A stretch of DNA of 64,000 nt from Phycisphaerales bacterium (lineage in GTDB: Bacteria > Planctomycetota > Phycisphaerae > Phycisphaerales > UBA1924): NCBI GenBank assembly GCA_029260295.1, contig JAJDDN010000008.1, positions 682,001-746,000 of the forward strand. Reading direction: 5' to 3'. The position numbers and the translations under genes are program-made. Shown here piece after piece: positions 54,537-63,567 of the stretch (position 1 is the first letter of the stretch; every line of letters begins with the position of its first letter). The notes under the pieces are model-generated. The model saw nothing but the letters and a program-made list of their open reading frames with translations. It did not search any database and was not told the origin of the DNA.

Positions 54537-55963
54537 CAATCCTCCAATAGCCGCAAGATTACTGGGTCTTTCTCATCCTCAGCGAGCACATAATGGCACG
54601 AGCTGCAATCGTTGGTGATCTGGATCCCATCGGGATCAACCAGCAGCCCACCGTGACACCGGAAACATGCCGAGGTATGTGCTGTAGGGTGGCCAATACG
54701 GGCGGGGTAGGTATTCCACTCGATCTTCATCTCTGGATAGACATAGGTCTCGTGCAACTCTTGGAGGACAGGAACTGCATCATTCAATGCTTCAGCGTAC
54801 TCATTTCCGAGATCCCCGAATTGCTCGCTGTACAACCTGGGCAAATCCGCAATCCCAGACATCGCGGCCTCATCAGTTTCATACCGCGCCGTCAGCACAT
54901 CGAATGAAATCGCACGAATCCATGGGATCTTGGGATCGATCACGCCGGACGCAAGAAGATTATCGAGTACAAAATCTGGAGCAAGGAAATCATGTGTTGG
55001 TCGATTATGGCAATCTGTGCAATCCATCAACCGGCCGTGACCTGCCCCCTCATCATGACCTTCCTCGGCATGAGCGCTTTCATCACTCCCTGGCTTGGTC
55101 CATACATTCGTATGACCATGCTCATCGACCATTTCTACACGAACCACATTCTCCCGTTTTTTGTCGGATGACCAGTATCGGATCTCTAGACCCTCTTGGC
55201 TGTGCCAATGAATACCACTCAGGCCTTCTCCATGATCCGACGGCTCACCGAGTCGAAGATTGATCACGCTGAAAGTCTTGGTGTTGTATTCGTCGGATTC
55301 ATATCGCTCAAAGACCTTGAGCTTTTGACCGAGGTAGCTGTCCTGGCTGTGACACTCGCCGCAGATATGCTCAGCGGGACGCATGTTGTGGATCGGGGTT
55401 TCAATTGGCCTGGAATAGTTATCCAGTACAACGCCAGCGAGCTGCCTTGTGCCGTCGAGCTTGGACTTGATCAGCCATCCAATGCCGGGCCCAACATGGC
55501 ATTCGACACAAGCGATCCCTGAATGATGTGATTTTTGATAGACGGTGTATTCCGGTGACATGACTTCGTGGCAGGTCAGCCCGCAGAACTCCGCGGATTC
55601 CATAAAGTGAATGCTCCGGTAGCCCACAAAGGCAAAGAGCACAAAGTTGATGAGCGTGAGACTCACAATCATCTGTCCTACATGCTTTCGGCTTGCCTTT
55701 CGAACCAGCTTTCCTACAGGATCACGGTGAGACTTCCGAATTACAAGCCATATTCCGAATGGAATCAATCCAAGGCCGGTCGCGGCCATTCCCGGAAATA
55801 AGACATACGCGACAATTCCGATGTATGGATTGCTCTCAAATATGAGAAGTTCTCCAAGTATCAACATCGCGTCTGCACCAACGGCGGTGGTCACCAATAC
55901 TGACCCAAGGATTGATATTTTGCTCATCGCTATCAGGTCTAGAAAGTGCTTTATTCGGATCAT
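54536..55963 (-). CDS. NapC/NirT-like membrane cytochrome c with six haem sites
   Basis: Protein of 475 residues. Three N-terminal membrane helices (about 17-42, 45-75 and 97-115) precede a NapC-like start, EFCGLTCHEVMSPEYTVYQKSHH, in which the first haem site is CX3CH, followed by CVECH, CGECH, CTDCH, CFRCH and CSSCH. NapC-type proteins oxidise menaquinol and pass electrons to periplasmic cytochromes; usual members have one helix and four or five haems, so this is an enlarged version with two extra helices and a His/Glu-rich insert (AHAEEGHDEGAGHG). It heads the minus-strand unit with the 15-haem, redoxin and CcsBA genes. Confidence 0.9.
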   Translation of the reverse strand: MIRIKHFLDLIAMSKISILGSVLVTTAVGADAMLILGELLIFESNPYIGIVAYVLFPGMAATGLGLIPFGIWLVIRKSHRDPVGKLVRKASRKHVGQMIVSLTLINFVLFAFVGYRSIHFMESAEFCGLTCHEVMSPEYTVYQKSHHSGIACVECHVGPGIGWLIKSKLDGTRQLAGVVLDNYSRPIETPIHNMRPAEHICGECHSQDSYLGQKLKVFERYESDEYNTKTFSVINLRLGEPSDHGEGLSGIHWHSQEGLEIRYWSSDKKRENVVRVEMVDEHGHTNVWTKPGSDESAHAEEGHDEGAGHGRLMDCTDCHNRPTHDFLAPDFVLDNLLASGVIDPKIPWIRAISFDVLTARYETDEAAMSGIADLPRLYSEQFGDLGNEYAEALNDAVPVLQELHETYVYPEMKIEWNTYPARIGHPTAHTSACFRCHGGLLVDPDGIQITNDCSSCHYVLAEDEKDPVILRLLED

Positions 55964-56068
55964 GTCTTACAATCCTGTTCTTCCCGCCTTTTCATTCTTG
56001 CACCTGTCTTTTATGTTCTGTGACTTGAAAGGCAAGAAAGAGAAAGCCTAAAATGCGCCGAGGTTAAA
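55964..56068. promoter_or_regulatory. Divergent promoter region between the NapC-like and second 15-haem genes
   Basis: About 105 bases, the only space between two divergent cytochrome genes, so it must contain both promoters. GAGGTTAAAATG at its right end gives the ribosome site of the plus-strand gene. I cannot assign clear -35/-10 elements. Confidence 0.45.
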
Positions 56069-57574
56069 ATGACCTGCAAATGGCGCACCAACATACTTTC
56101 ACCCGGAGCATTGCCTGCTCCCCGCCTCGCGAACTCGTCAGCGTCTCCTTCCAAACTTTCACACCACTGGATAACTCTTTGCAACATCGTTATTGTTTCG
56201 GCCTTGCATTGCAATGCATTTGCTGGTACTGATGCTTCTATTGACCCACCAGCCCCAGACATGACCATGACCAACTACGAAGTTGGGTGTTCGACTGTTG
56301 GCTGCCACCAGTTGCTTACCAAAACTAGATGGGTCCACGCGCCAGTCTCAACGGGTGATTGCACGCTTTGCCATGAAGCTGTCGGCGAGCCTGAATCCCA
56401 TGCCTTTGAAGCGGCAACGCCGGACACCTCTGGATGCGTCGATTGCCATTCATTCCCTGACGACCCCGTCAGTTCGCATGAACCGTTCGCTCTCGGGACT
56501 TGCATCGATTGCCACAATCCGCACGGAGGAAAGCGGAAGAGCTTCATCCGCACCCAATCTACACAAGAGCTCTGCGTCAGTTGCCATGATGAATCAGACA
56601 ACGAGATCATGCATCACCCTGTAAATGAGGGCGATTGCCTGACTTGTCATGAGGCCCATCAATCCAGCCATGAGAAGCTCTTGGTTCAAAGCCGGGACAC
56701 GCTGTGTATGAGCTGCCATAAGGGCCTTGGGATCGGCGGCTTGATCGGGATCTATCAGCTGACAGAGCAGAGGCCATCCATTCACGATCCGGTCGCCAAA
56801 GAAGGATGTGTCGCCTGCCATGTCCCGCATGGATCAGACGAGCCCGCTCTGCTCATCGATAGTCAACGCACGATTTGCCTGGGCTGTCATGAGGACATGG
56901 TCAACAACCTGCCCCTTGCCAAGAGCGTTCATAACCCGTTCGAATCTGACCAACTCTGCACGCAGTGCCATTCGCCCCATTCAAGCGACCATGACAAACT
57001 GCTCACCGAATCTTCCAGCGAATTATGCTTCACCTGCCACAACAAAGAAACCGTTTCTGCTTCAGGATTTGTGATCCAAGACATGAAGTTGCTCATCGCC
57101 GAGTCGCCCGTAGTGCATGAACCCGCGGCAAGAGGCGAGTGCACCAGTTGCCACGCCTCACACTACTCAACGCATGAGTCGCTGCTTCTCAAGAACTACC
57201 CCGATAAAGAGTACACTGAATACAACCCCGAGAACTACGCGATGTGCATCGGCTGCCATGATCCGAATCTCATCGAAGACGAGTTTAGTACACTGACACA
57301 CTTCCGAAATGGCACCCAGAATCTGCATTTCCTGCATATCAACAGAGAGAAAGGCCGATCGTGCGGCATCTGCCACGAGCCGCACGCTGGTTCGCAACCC
57401 GCACTCATGCGCGAACGCTTCCCCTTCGGACCTGGGGGCTGGGAACTGCCCATCGGGTTCACACAATCAATCTCAGGCGGCTCGTGCATCTCGGCCTGTC
57501 ATGAACCACGGTCATATGACTACATCACACCCGTTGTTCAAAGCCTTCCACACAAAGGCGAGCCCGACCTTTGA
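56069..57574 (+). CDS. 15-haem cytochrome c (doubled-CXXCH family), copy B
   Basis: Protein of 501 residues and clear paralogue of the 15-haem protein at 53.1-54.5 kb. It has thirteen CXXCH sites framed by a first CX4CH (CSTVGCH) and a last CX3CH (CISACH), in the same order. The C-terminal FRNGTQNLHFLHINREKGR and PFGPGGWELPIGF match the other copy. The N-terminus is unusual: about 30 polar residues precede the hydrophobic segment WITLCNIVIVSALHCNAFAG, so the signal peptide is long or the true start lies further in. GAGG 5 bases upstream supports ATG 56069. It is transcribed away from the NapC-like gene and probably functions with it. Confidence 0.9.
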   Translation: MTCKWRTNILSPGALPAPRLANSSASPSKLSHHWITLCNIVIVSALHCNAFAGTDASIDPPAPDMTMTNYEVGCSTVGCHQLLTKTRWVHAPVSTGDCTLCHEAVGEPESHAFEAATPDTSGCVDCHSFPDDPVSSHEPFALGTCIDCHNPHGGKRKSFIRTQSTQELCVSCHDESDNEIMHHPVNEGDCLTCHEAHQSSHEKLLVQSRDTLCMSCHKGLGIGGLIGIYQLTEQRPSIHDPVAKEGCVACHVPHGSDEPALLIDSQRTICLGCHEDMVNNLPLAKSVHNPFESDQLCTQCHSPHSSDHDKLLTESSSELCFTCHNKETVSASGFVIQDMKLLIAESPVVHEPAARGECTSCHASHYSTHESLLLKNYPDKEYTEYNPENYAMCIGCHDPNLIEDEFSTLTHFRNGTQNLHFLHINREKGRSCGICHEPHAGSQPALMRERFPFGPGGWELPIGFTQSISGGSCISACHEPRSYDYITPVVQSLPHKGEPDL

Positions 57575-57705
57575 GCCTGAGAATGCTTGGATTCCCAAAA
57601 TTGATCCTCAAAGGCCAGTTTGTAGTGGTTTGGTTTTGGTAGAATACTCTAAATGTCCACAGCCGACATTGAATGAGTCCTTGTACAAATAGACGGAGCC
57701 AATCT

Positions 57706-58911
57706 ATGAATCTGTTTTTATCCGGAATCGTACTTGCGGCGGTTTCGATGACCGCCTGTGGAACTTTGCCTATCGGGCAAAATGCTGCGACTAAGCCTGC
57801 CAATGAATCGGGCTGGGCCCAGCTCCTCAACAACAAGGACCTCACCGGCTGGTCATCGCAGGGCGACCTTGACGCATGGGGAGTCGTCAATGGCGAACTG
57901 GTCACACTCAAACCGGGCCAAGGGCACTGGATCAGGACCGACAGAATGTACCGCGACTTCGAGCTCATGCTCGATTTCTGGATGCCAAAGGGCGGGAACT
58001 CCGGCGTCGGGATCAGGGGATCATCAAACGGTGACCCTGCATTCACCGGCTTTGAAGTCCAGATCCTTGACACCAACGGCCAAGAACCAGAGGACCACAC
58101 CTGCGGGTCTATTTATACCGCGATCACCGCATCCGAGATGGCCGTCAACCCGGCTGGCCAGTGGAACACCTACCACATCACTGTTGTTGGCGATACCATC
58201 AATGTTGTTCTCAACGGGATCAATGTGATACACAACGAGTCCCTCGACGAGCGCGGGTACTTCCGATCACCAGATAGCCCACTGCCACTGAACACCCGGG
58301 CAACGACCGGCTATATCTCGCTCCAAGATCACGGGCACCCGTTCCGCTACCGCAATATCAAAATCAAAGACCTTTCACCCGACCCCGAACCGGCCGGGAT
58401 GCTGCCGCTCATTGATGAGAACCTTGACAACTGGTTCTCTGAAGACAACGCGGTCTGGACGAATGAGAACGGCTCGCTTGTTGGACGCAAAGGCCCGGGC
58501 CATCTGTTTACCGAGGCAAGCTATACAGACTTCGAGATGCGGGCATTGGTCAAAATCAATGACCACGGGAACTCCGGGATGTACTTCCGCGTCAAACCCA
58601 ATCCAGATCCGAACAACCCTTGGCCGATCGGATACGAGGCTCAGGTTGACAACCACGACCCCAAGAACTTTACCGGCGTTGTCTACGACAAAGCCTGGGC
58701 CGCCGATGTGAGCAAACCGATTACCCGAGATAACGCATGGTTTGACTACCGCGTCCGGGTCGAGGGCAACCACATCCGAACCTGGATCAACGGGCAACCA
58801 ATGGTTGATGCGCAACTCAGTGAGTTTAAGTCTGGACACCTAGCTGTTCAGGGGCACCACGACGGGAGTGTCATCGAGTACCGCGACATCAGGATCATCG
58901 AACTCGACTGA
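57706..58911 (+). CDS. DUF1080 (3-keto-disaccharide hydrolase family) lipoprotein, two domains
   Basis: Protein of 401 residues. A lipoprotein signal ends SMTACG, followed by two DUF1080 beta-sandwich domains (about 35-225 and 235-400). Each has the family look of a LTGWSSQGDLDAWGVVNGEL strand and an SGVGIRG or SGMYFRV turn, with the aromatic-rich strand DFEMRALVKI or DFELMLDFW. Characterised DUF1080 proteins cleave 3-keto-glycosides. GGAG 7 bases upstream supports ATG 57706; the longer frame adds 11 residues before the signal. The converging gene pair of dehydrogenase and isomerase fits this pathway. Position after the 15-haem gene is probably incidental. Confidence 0.85.
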   Translation: MNLFLSGIVLAAVSMTACGTLPIGQNAATKPANESGWAQLLNNKDLTGWSSQGDLDAWGVVNGELVTLKPGQGHWIRTDRMYRDFELMLDFWMPKGGNSGVGIRGSSNGDPAFTGFEVQILDTNGQEPEDHTCGSIYTAITASEMAVNPAGQWNTYHITVVGDTINVVLNGINVIHNESLDERGYFRSPDSPLPLNTRATTGYISLQDHGHPFRYRNIKIKDLSPDPEPAGMLPLIDENLDNWFSEDNAVWTNENGSLVGRKGPGHLFTEASYTDFEMRALVKINDHGNSGMYFRVKPNPDPNNPWPIGYEAQVDNHDPKNFTGVVYDKAWAADVSKPITRDNAWFDYRVRVEGNHIRTWINGQPMVDAQLSEFKSGHLAVQGHHDGSVIEYRDIRIIELD

Positions 58912-58941
58912 TTGACAAATTCACACTAATTCAAACCGACA

Positions 58942-60096
58942 TCACGCCCAGTTGACCTGGGTGTTTTTCTGGGAGCTCTCAACACACTTCTCAACGAACC
59001 GAACTCCTTGAGTCCCATCGTCCATCCCGGGAATCAACTCGGCAAGCCGAGACAGATCTGCACGCTCACCCCCGCTCCCCAAAGAAAGAATCCGATCGAT
59101 AGCCCCCCGGTAGATATTTGAGAATGCTTCGAGGTACCCCTCTGGATGCCCGGGCGGTGTATGGGATGAAACGACCGCGTCGCGATGAAGCCCCGGCCCT
59201 GATCTCGTATACAAAACCGGATTAGCACCAACTTTCGTTACCCTGAGGTCGTTGGCTGAATCTTGATACCAGACCAAACCGCCCTGATCGCCGTAGACCC
59301 TGAGTGATATGCCGTTGCTTTCCCCAATGCACACCTGCGAGGCGGTGAGTATTCCATGCGCCCCTCCTGTGTACCGGATCATTACGGAGACATCGTCGTC
59401 CAGTGTTCGGCCGGGAACGAAGGCTTGCAGGTTTGCGTAGAGCGATTCCATCGAGAGTCCGGTCACAAAGGAGATCAAGTTCTCGGCATGCGTCCCGATA
59501 TCACCCAACGCACCGCCGAGACCGGCCTTTGTAGGATCAACACGCCAGCTCGCTTGCTTGTGCCCTTGCGATTCAAGATCCGTAGCGAGCCAATCCTGGT
59601 GGTATTCCAAGAACACCTTGCGGATATTGCCCAGCACACCATCCCGGACCATCGCCCGCGCCTGGCGGATCATCGGATAGCCCGTGTAGTTGTAAGTGAC
59701 ACAACAGACCAATCCCTTGGATTCTGCGAGATCACAAAGCTCCTGAGCTTGAGCGGATGAATGGGTCGCAGGCTTGTCGAGCACAACATGAAAACCGTGC
59801 TGGAGCGCCATCTTGGCGATCGGGTAGTGGGTGTCGTTGGGCGTCACTATCGAAACAAAGTCCACGCGGTCTTCCCGGTTGGATTCAAGCTCAAAGAGTT
59901 CTTGATAGGTTCCGTATGACCGCTCCGGATCAAGACCGAGTTCCTTGGCACTCTCGGCTGATCGCTCGGGGGTCGACGAAAGCGCCCCCGCGACAAGGCG
60001 GGCCCGCCCATCAAGAGCGATCGCCCGTCGGTGCACAAGCCCGATATTGGCCCCGATCCCGCCCCCGATCATCGCGTATGTAAGCTCTGCACTCAT
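58942..60096 (-). CDS. Gfo/Idh/MocA-family sugar dehydrogenase, copy 1
   Basis: Cytoplasmic oxidoreductase of 384 residues. The N-terminal NAD(P) site is [20 protein letters not shown], followed by [20 protein letters not shown] and [10 protein letters not shown], the conserved K-P of the family. The C-terminal alpha/beta domain contains [16 protein letters not shown] with the catalytic histidine. It would oxidise a sugar or cyclitol, typically at C3. Its gene overlaps the upstream isomerase gene by 4 bases (ATGA at 60093-60096). GGGAG 8 bases upstream supports the start. The substrate is not known. Confidence 0.9.
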   Translation of the reverse strand: MSAELTYAMIGGGIGANIGLVHRRAIALDGRARLVAGALSSTPERSAESAKELGLDPERSYGTYQELFELESNREDRVDFVSIVTPNDTHYPIAKMALQHGFHVVLDKPATHSSAQAQELCDLAESKGLVCCVTYNYTGYPMIRQARAMVRDGVLGNIRKVFLEYHQDWLATDLESQGHKQASWRVDPTKAGLGGALGDIGTHAENLISFVTGLSMESLYANLQAFVPGRTLDDDVSVMIRYTGGAHGILTASQVCIGESNGISLRVYGDQGGLVWYQDSANDLRVTKVGANPVLYTRSGPGLHRDAVVSSHTPPGHPEGYLEAFSNIYRGAIDRILSLGSGGERADLSRLAELIPGMDDGTQGVRFVEKCVESSQKNTQVNWA

Positions 60097-61115
60097 GACA
60101 ACTTCTCCCCAGTTTCCGAATCCGAGTCAAATGAAGCATCAAAGGCTTTCGAGGAACTCGGGAAGTCTAATCCCTCAACAAACTCGGCCGCTTCTCGTGC
60201 ACCATGCTCCCGATCCATCGCGCTGTCTTCCCACTCCACACTCAGCGGCCCGGCGTATTCGATTCTGTTGAGTGCTCGGATAATCCCCTCAAAGTCAACA
60301 TCCCCCCGTCCGGGCGAGCGGAAATCCCACCCTCTCCGGTGATCACCGAACCCGAGGTGCCCACCAAGGATCGAGTTGGTGCCGTCGAGTGTTGTGGATG
60401 CGTCCTTGACATGCACATGGAATATCCGATCAGCAAACCGATCAATGAGCTTGACAGGATCAAGCCCTTGCCAAATCAGGTGTGACGGATCGAAGTTGAT
60501 GCCGAAGGCTTTGTGCCCGTCAAGGGCGTCGAGGGCTCGTTCAAAGGTGACGATGTCATAGGCGATCTCGGTTGGGTGAACCTCAAGAGCAAACCTTACG
60601 CCTTGCTTGGAGAAAGCATCGAGAATGGGCTTCCACTGCAATGCGAACTGTTGGTAGCCGGCATCGATTTCTTCAACTGATGTCGGCGGGAAGAAATAGA
60701 GCTTGTTCCATATCGGCGATCCCGTGAACCCGTTGACCACATCAACCCCGATCGCCTTGGCAGCCGCAGCCGAATCCATCATGTCCTGGGAGGCCCTGAA
60801 CTGAACTCCAGCCGGATCGCCATTACCCCAGATCCGATCCGGCAGGATGGATCGGTGGCGGGGATCGATGGGATCTGAAACCGCTTGCCCGACCAGGTGA
60901 TTTGAGATCGCGAAGCATTTCAAACCGTTTTGCTCGAGGATATCGAGCTGCCCTTGGCCATACCCGTCTTCACTCATCGCCCGATCGATCTCGAAATGAT
61001 CTCCCCAGCACGCGAGTTCGAGACCGTCATAGCCCCACTCCGATGCCTTTGCGGCCAGCGTAGCGAGCGGCAAATCGGCCCATTGGCCTGTAAATAAGGT
61101 GACGGGTCTGCTCAT
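60093..61115 (-). CDS. Sugar phosphate isomerase/epimerase (TIM barrel, xylose isomerase-like), copy 1
   Basis: Protein of 340 residues with the AP-endonuclease-2/xylose isomerase-like TIM barrel. Metal-binding residues appear in [31 protein letters not shown] and SVEWED at the usual positions. It would isomerise or epimerise a keto-sugar, or cleave a 3-keto-glycoside as some members do. The gene precedes and overlaps the dehydrogenase gene. AGGA 8 bases upstream supports the start. Confidence 0.88.
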   Translation of the reverse strand: MSRPVTLFTGQWADLPLATLAAKASEWGYDGLELACWGDHFEIDRAMSEDGYGQGQLDILEQNGLKCFAISNHLVGQAVSDPIDPRHRSILPDRIWGNGDPAGVQFRASQDMMDSAAAAKAIGVDVVNGFTGSPIWNKLYFFPPTSVEEIDAGYQQFALQWKPILDAFSKQGVRFALEVHPTEIAYDIVTFERALDALDGHKAFGINFDPSHLIWQGLDPVKLIDRFADRIFHVHVKDASTTLDGTNSILGGHLGFGDHRRGWDFRSPGRGDVDFEGIIRALNRIEYAGPLSVEWEDSAMDREHGAREAAEFVEGLDFPSSSKAFDASFDSDSETGEKLS

Positions 61116-61216
61116 TTCGTTGATTCCTTATTCAAACACCAGCGCAAGTACAGTATTTTTCTGGTATCCTCTGCGGAAACCAATTCGCGATATCTACACC
61201 CACAGGATACACCAGA

Positions 61217-62530
61217 ATGGCTCCCAAAGAACAAAGACTCGGCGGAATCGTCGGCATTCAACTCTCCGTGATGATGTTCCTTCAGTTCTTCCTGTGGGGG
61301 GCTTGGTTCGTCACTCTTGGTCCTTTCATGGGGGCGCACGGCTTCTCAAACACTGATATTGGCAACGCCTACTCAACCGCACCAATAGCAGCGATCCTGT
61401 CACCGTTTATCTTGGGGATTATCGCCGACCGTTTCTTCCCCAGCGAAAAGGTTATGGGTGTGTTACATGTGCTCGGGGGTCTTCTGCTATTGATCGCGCC
61501 GCAGTTTGTGTCCGATGGCGGTCCGCAGTCATGGCTATTCATCGGCGTTCTGCTCGCACACATGCTTTGCTATATGCCCACACTCGGCCTGTCCAACACA
61601 ATTGCGTTCCATTCAATGACCAACCCAGAAAAACAGTTCCCACTCGTCCGAGTTTGGGGCACCATTGGTTGGATTATCGCCGGCCTCTCAGTTGGATTCA
61701 TCGCGAAGGGTTTGGTAACTGACGCTGGGACTTTCGAAACGATTGAGACAGCGAGAGGAGCACATGATCAGTTCTTCTATGTTGCGGGGGTATCTGGTGT
61801 CATTCTTGGTATTCTCAGTTTCTTTCTCCCACACACGCCAGCACCTTCCAAGGGCAAGCCCTTCTCTCTTGGATCGATCGTCGGCGTAGAGGCGTTGGCA
61901 CTGCTCAAACAGCCATCGTTTGCGATCTTCATCGCCGCGTCTATGCTAATCTGTATCCCGCTGGCGGCCTACTACGCGTTTGCAGCGAAGTTCGCTGGCG
62001 ATGCTGGCGTTGAAAGCGTTCCCATTAAAATGACCTTTGGCCAAATGAGTGAAATCTTCTTCATGCTATTCATGCCTCTGCTGTTTCGTAGGCTTGGCGT
62101 GAAATGGATGCTCTCGATCGGAATGTTCGCTTGGGTGGTTCGCTACGGTTTATTCGCTGGCGCATGGGTTGGATCCGGCGAAGACCAAGTGATTTGGATG
62201 ATCCTCGGCGGGATCGTGCTTCACGGCATTTGTTACGACTTCTTCTTTGTAACAGGCCAAATCTATACAGAAAATACCGCTCCGAAACAGATCCGCGCCC
62301 AAGCCCAAGGAATGCTCGTGCTTGTTACCCAAGGCATCGGAATGCTCATTGGAAATCAGTTGTTCGGGCGTCTAGTAGATGGACATACAACAGATGGCGT
62401 TGTGGATTGGAAGTCTGTCTGGATCTACCCCGCAGGATTCGCCCTGATTATTCTCGTAATTTTCGTACTGCTGTTTAAAAATCCATCAACAGCATCTGAC
62501 GAACCAGAACCTAGTGCCAACACGGATTAA
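61217..62530 (+). CDS. MFS permease, nucleoside/sugar H+ symporter type (NupG-like)
   Basis: Inner-membrane protein of 437 residues with twelve predicted helices. The opening, MMFLQFFLWGAWFVTLGPFMG, and LVRVWGTIGWIIAGL in helix 5 resemble the nucleoside:H+ symporter family, which in Bacteroidota and planctomycetes also includes sugar permeases. AGGA 8 bases upstream supports the start. It sits between two copies of the isomerase-dehydrogenase pair on the other strand, so it probably imports their substrate. Its stop codon overlaps the stop of the converging dehydrogenase gene. Confidence 0.87.
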   Translation: MAPKEQRLGGIVGIQLSVMMFLQFFLWGAWFVTLGPFMGAHGFSNTDIGNAYSTAPIAAILSPFILGIIADRFFPSEKVMGVLHVLGGLLLLIAPQFVSDGGPQSWLFIGVLLAHMLCYMPTLGLSNTIAFHSMTNPEKQFPLVRVWGTIGWIIAGLSVGFIAKGLVTDAGTFETIETARGAHDQFFYVAGVSGVILGILSFFLPHTPAPSKGKPFSLGSIVGVEALALLKQPSFAIFIAASMLICIPLAAYYAFAAKFAGDAGVESVPIKMTFGQMSEIFFMLFMPLLFRRLGVKWMLSIGMFAWVVRYGLFAGAWVGSGEDQVIWMILGGIVLHGICYDFFFVTGQIYTENTAPKQIRAQAQGMLVLVTQGIGMLIGNQLFGRLVDGHTTDGVVDWKSVWIYPAGFALIILVIFVLLFKNPSTASDEPEPSANTD

Positions 62531-63567
62531 TCCTTGACTGAAACCCTCGCCCCGCTGCTCATGCTTTCCAGCTGAGCGTCGAGCAAACAAGCGACATCGA
62601 CCGCATCGTCCATTGAGCATCCCAAGTGTGGTGTCTTGCCAAGAATCACATTGATGATTCCTCGAATCTGGCCGTCATATCCGGTGAGGTGGCCGACATC
62701 AACCGCACTTGAGTCAGTCCCCTGATGGACAACCAGTTGATCGTCTCTGTTGATATCAAAATCAATCGTGGCCTGATCGCAGACGATGGAGCATCGCATT
62801 TCAAATCCGGCCGCGGGTTGATGGTCCCAGGCGGCATGGGCGAGCACATGGACCGGGCCATCCTCGTAATGGAATGAGGTACTCAAATGCAACCCATCGC
62901 CCGTAGTGACCACCGAGTCCGGGAGCCCGAAGCATTGAACAATAAAATCGATGTCGTGGATATGGAGATCGTAGAGGACTCCACCAGATCGGTTTTCATC
63001 CGCATAAAATCCGGCGGACCAGTTGGGCCTTGACCCAAGCCGATGGAAGGTCGCACTACGAACCCCGCCGAACTCTTGCGACGCGATCATCTCACGCATC
63101 CGAATCCACGCGGGCCAGAACCGCATGCACATCGCGGGGATACACACTCGGCCTGAGTTACCCGCAGCCTCGGCGAGTTCTTTGACATCATCCGAGTTGA
63201 TCGCGATCGGCTTCTCGACAAGCACATGCTTACCAGCCAACAGCGACTGGAGTGCGAGGCCCACATGTGTATCCGTATGGGTACAGATCGAAACAAGATC
63301 AATATCATCCCGAGCGAGGAGTTCTTCAGCACTCCCCAGAACATCAGTCGACGAAATGTCAAACTGTTGATCCGAAGATTCAATATTCCCGGTGGATTTC
63401 CCCGCATGACCCGTCGCTTTCAATGCTGGATCTGCGATTGCAATGACACGGCATGGATACCCGTCTGCCGCAGCATTCTGATACGCCAGTGCATGAGTCT
63501 TCCCCATAAACCCATAGCCGATGATGCCAACCCGTATCATCGGATTGTCTTGTTCATCTGCACTCAT
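62527..63567 (-). CDS. Gfo/Idh/MocA-family sugar dehydrogenase, copy 2
   Basis: Oxidoreductase of 346 residues. MIRVGIIGYGFMGKTHALAY is the nucleotide-binding start, and HVLVEKPIAINSDD holds the family K-P. The C-terminal domain has GVLYDLHIHDIDFIVQC with two His and Asp residues in the place of the catalytic H-x2-D-x3-H-like pattern. It is distinct in sequence from copy 1 (58.9-60.1 kb), so the two likely act on different sugars or steps. Overlap of 4 bases with the upstream isomerase gene indicates coupling. Confidence 0.9.
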   Translation of the reverse strand: MSADEQDNPMIRVGIIGYGFMGKTHALAYQNAAADGYPCRVIAIADPALKATGHAGKSTGNIESSDQQFDISSTDVLGSAEELLARDDIDLVSICTHTDTHVGLALQSLLAGKHVLVEKPIAINSDDVKELAEAAGNSGRVCIPAMCMRFWPAWIRMREMIASQEFGGVRSATFHRLGSRPNWSAGFYADENRSGGVLYDLHIHDIDFIVQCFGLPDSVVTTGDGLHLSTSFHYEDGPVHVLAHAAWDHQPAAGFEMRCSIVCDQATIDFDINRDDQLVVHQGTDSSAVDVGHLTGYDGQIRGIINVILGKTPHLGCSMDDAVDVACLLDAQLESMSSGARVSVKD

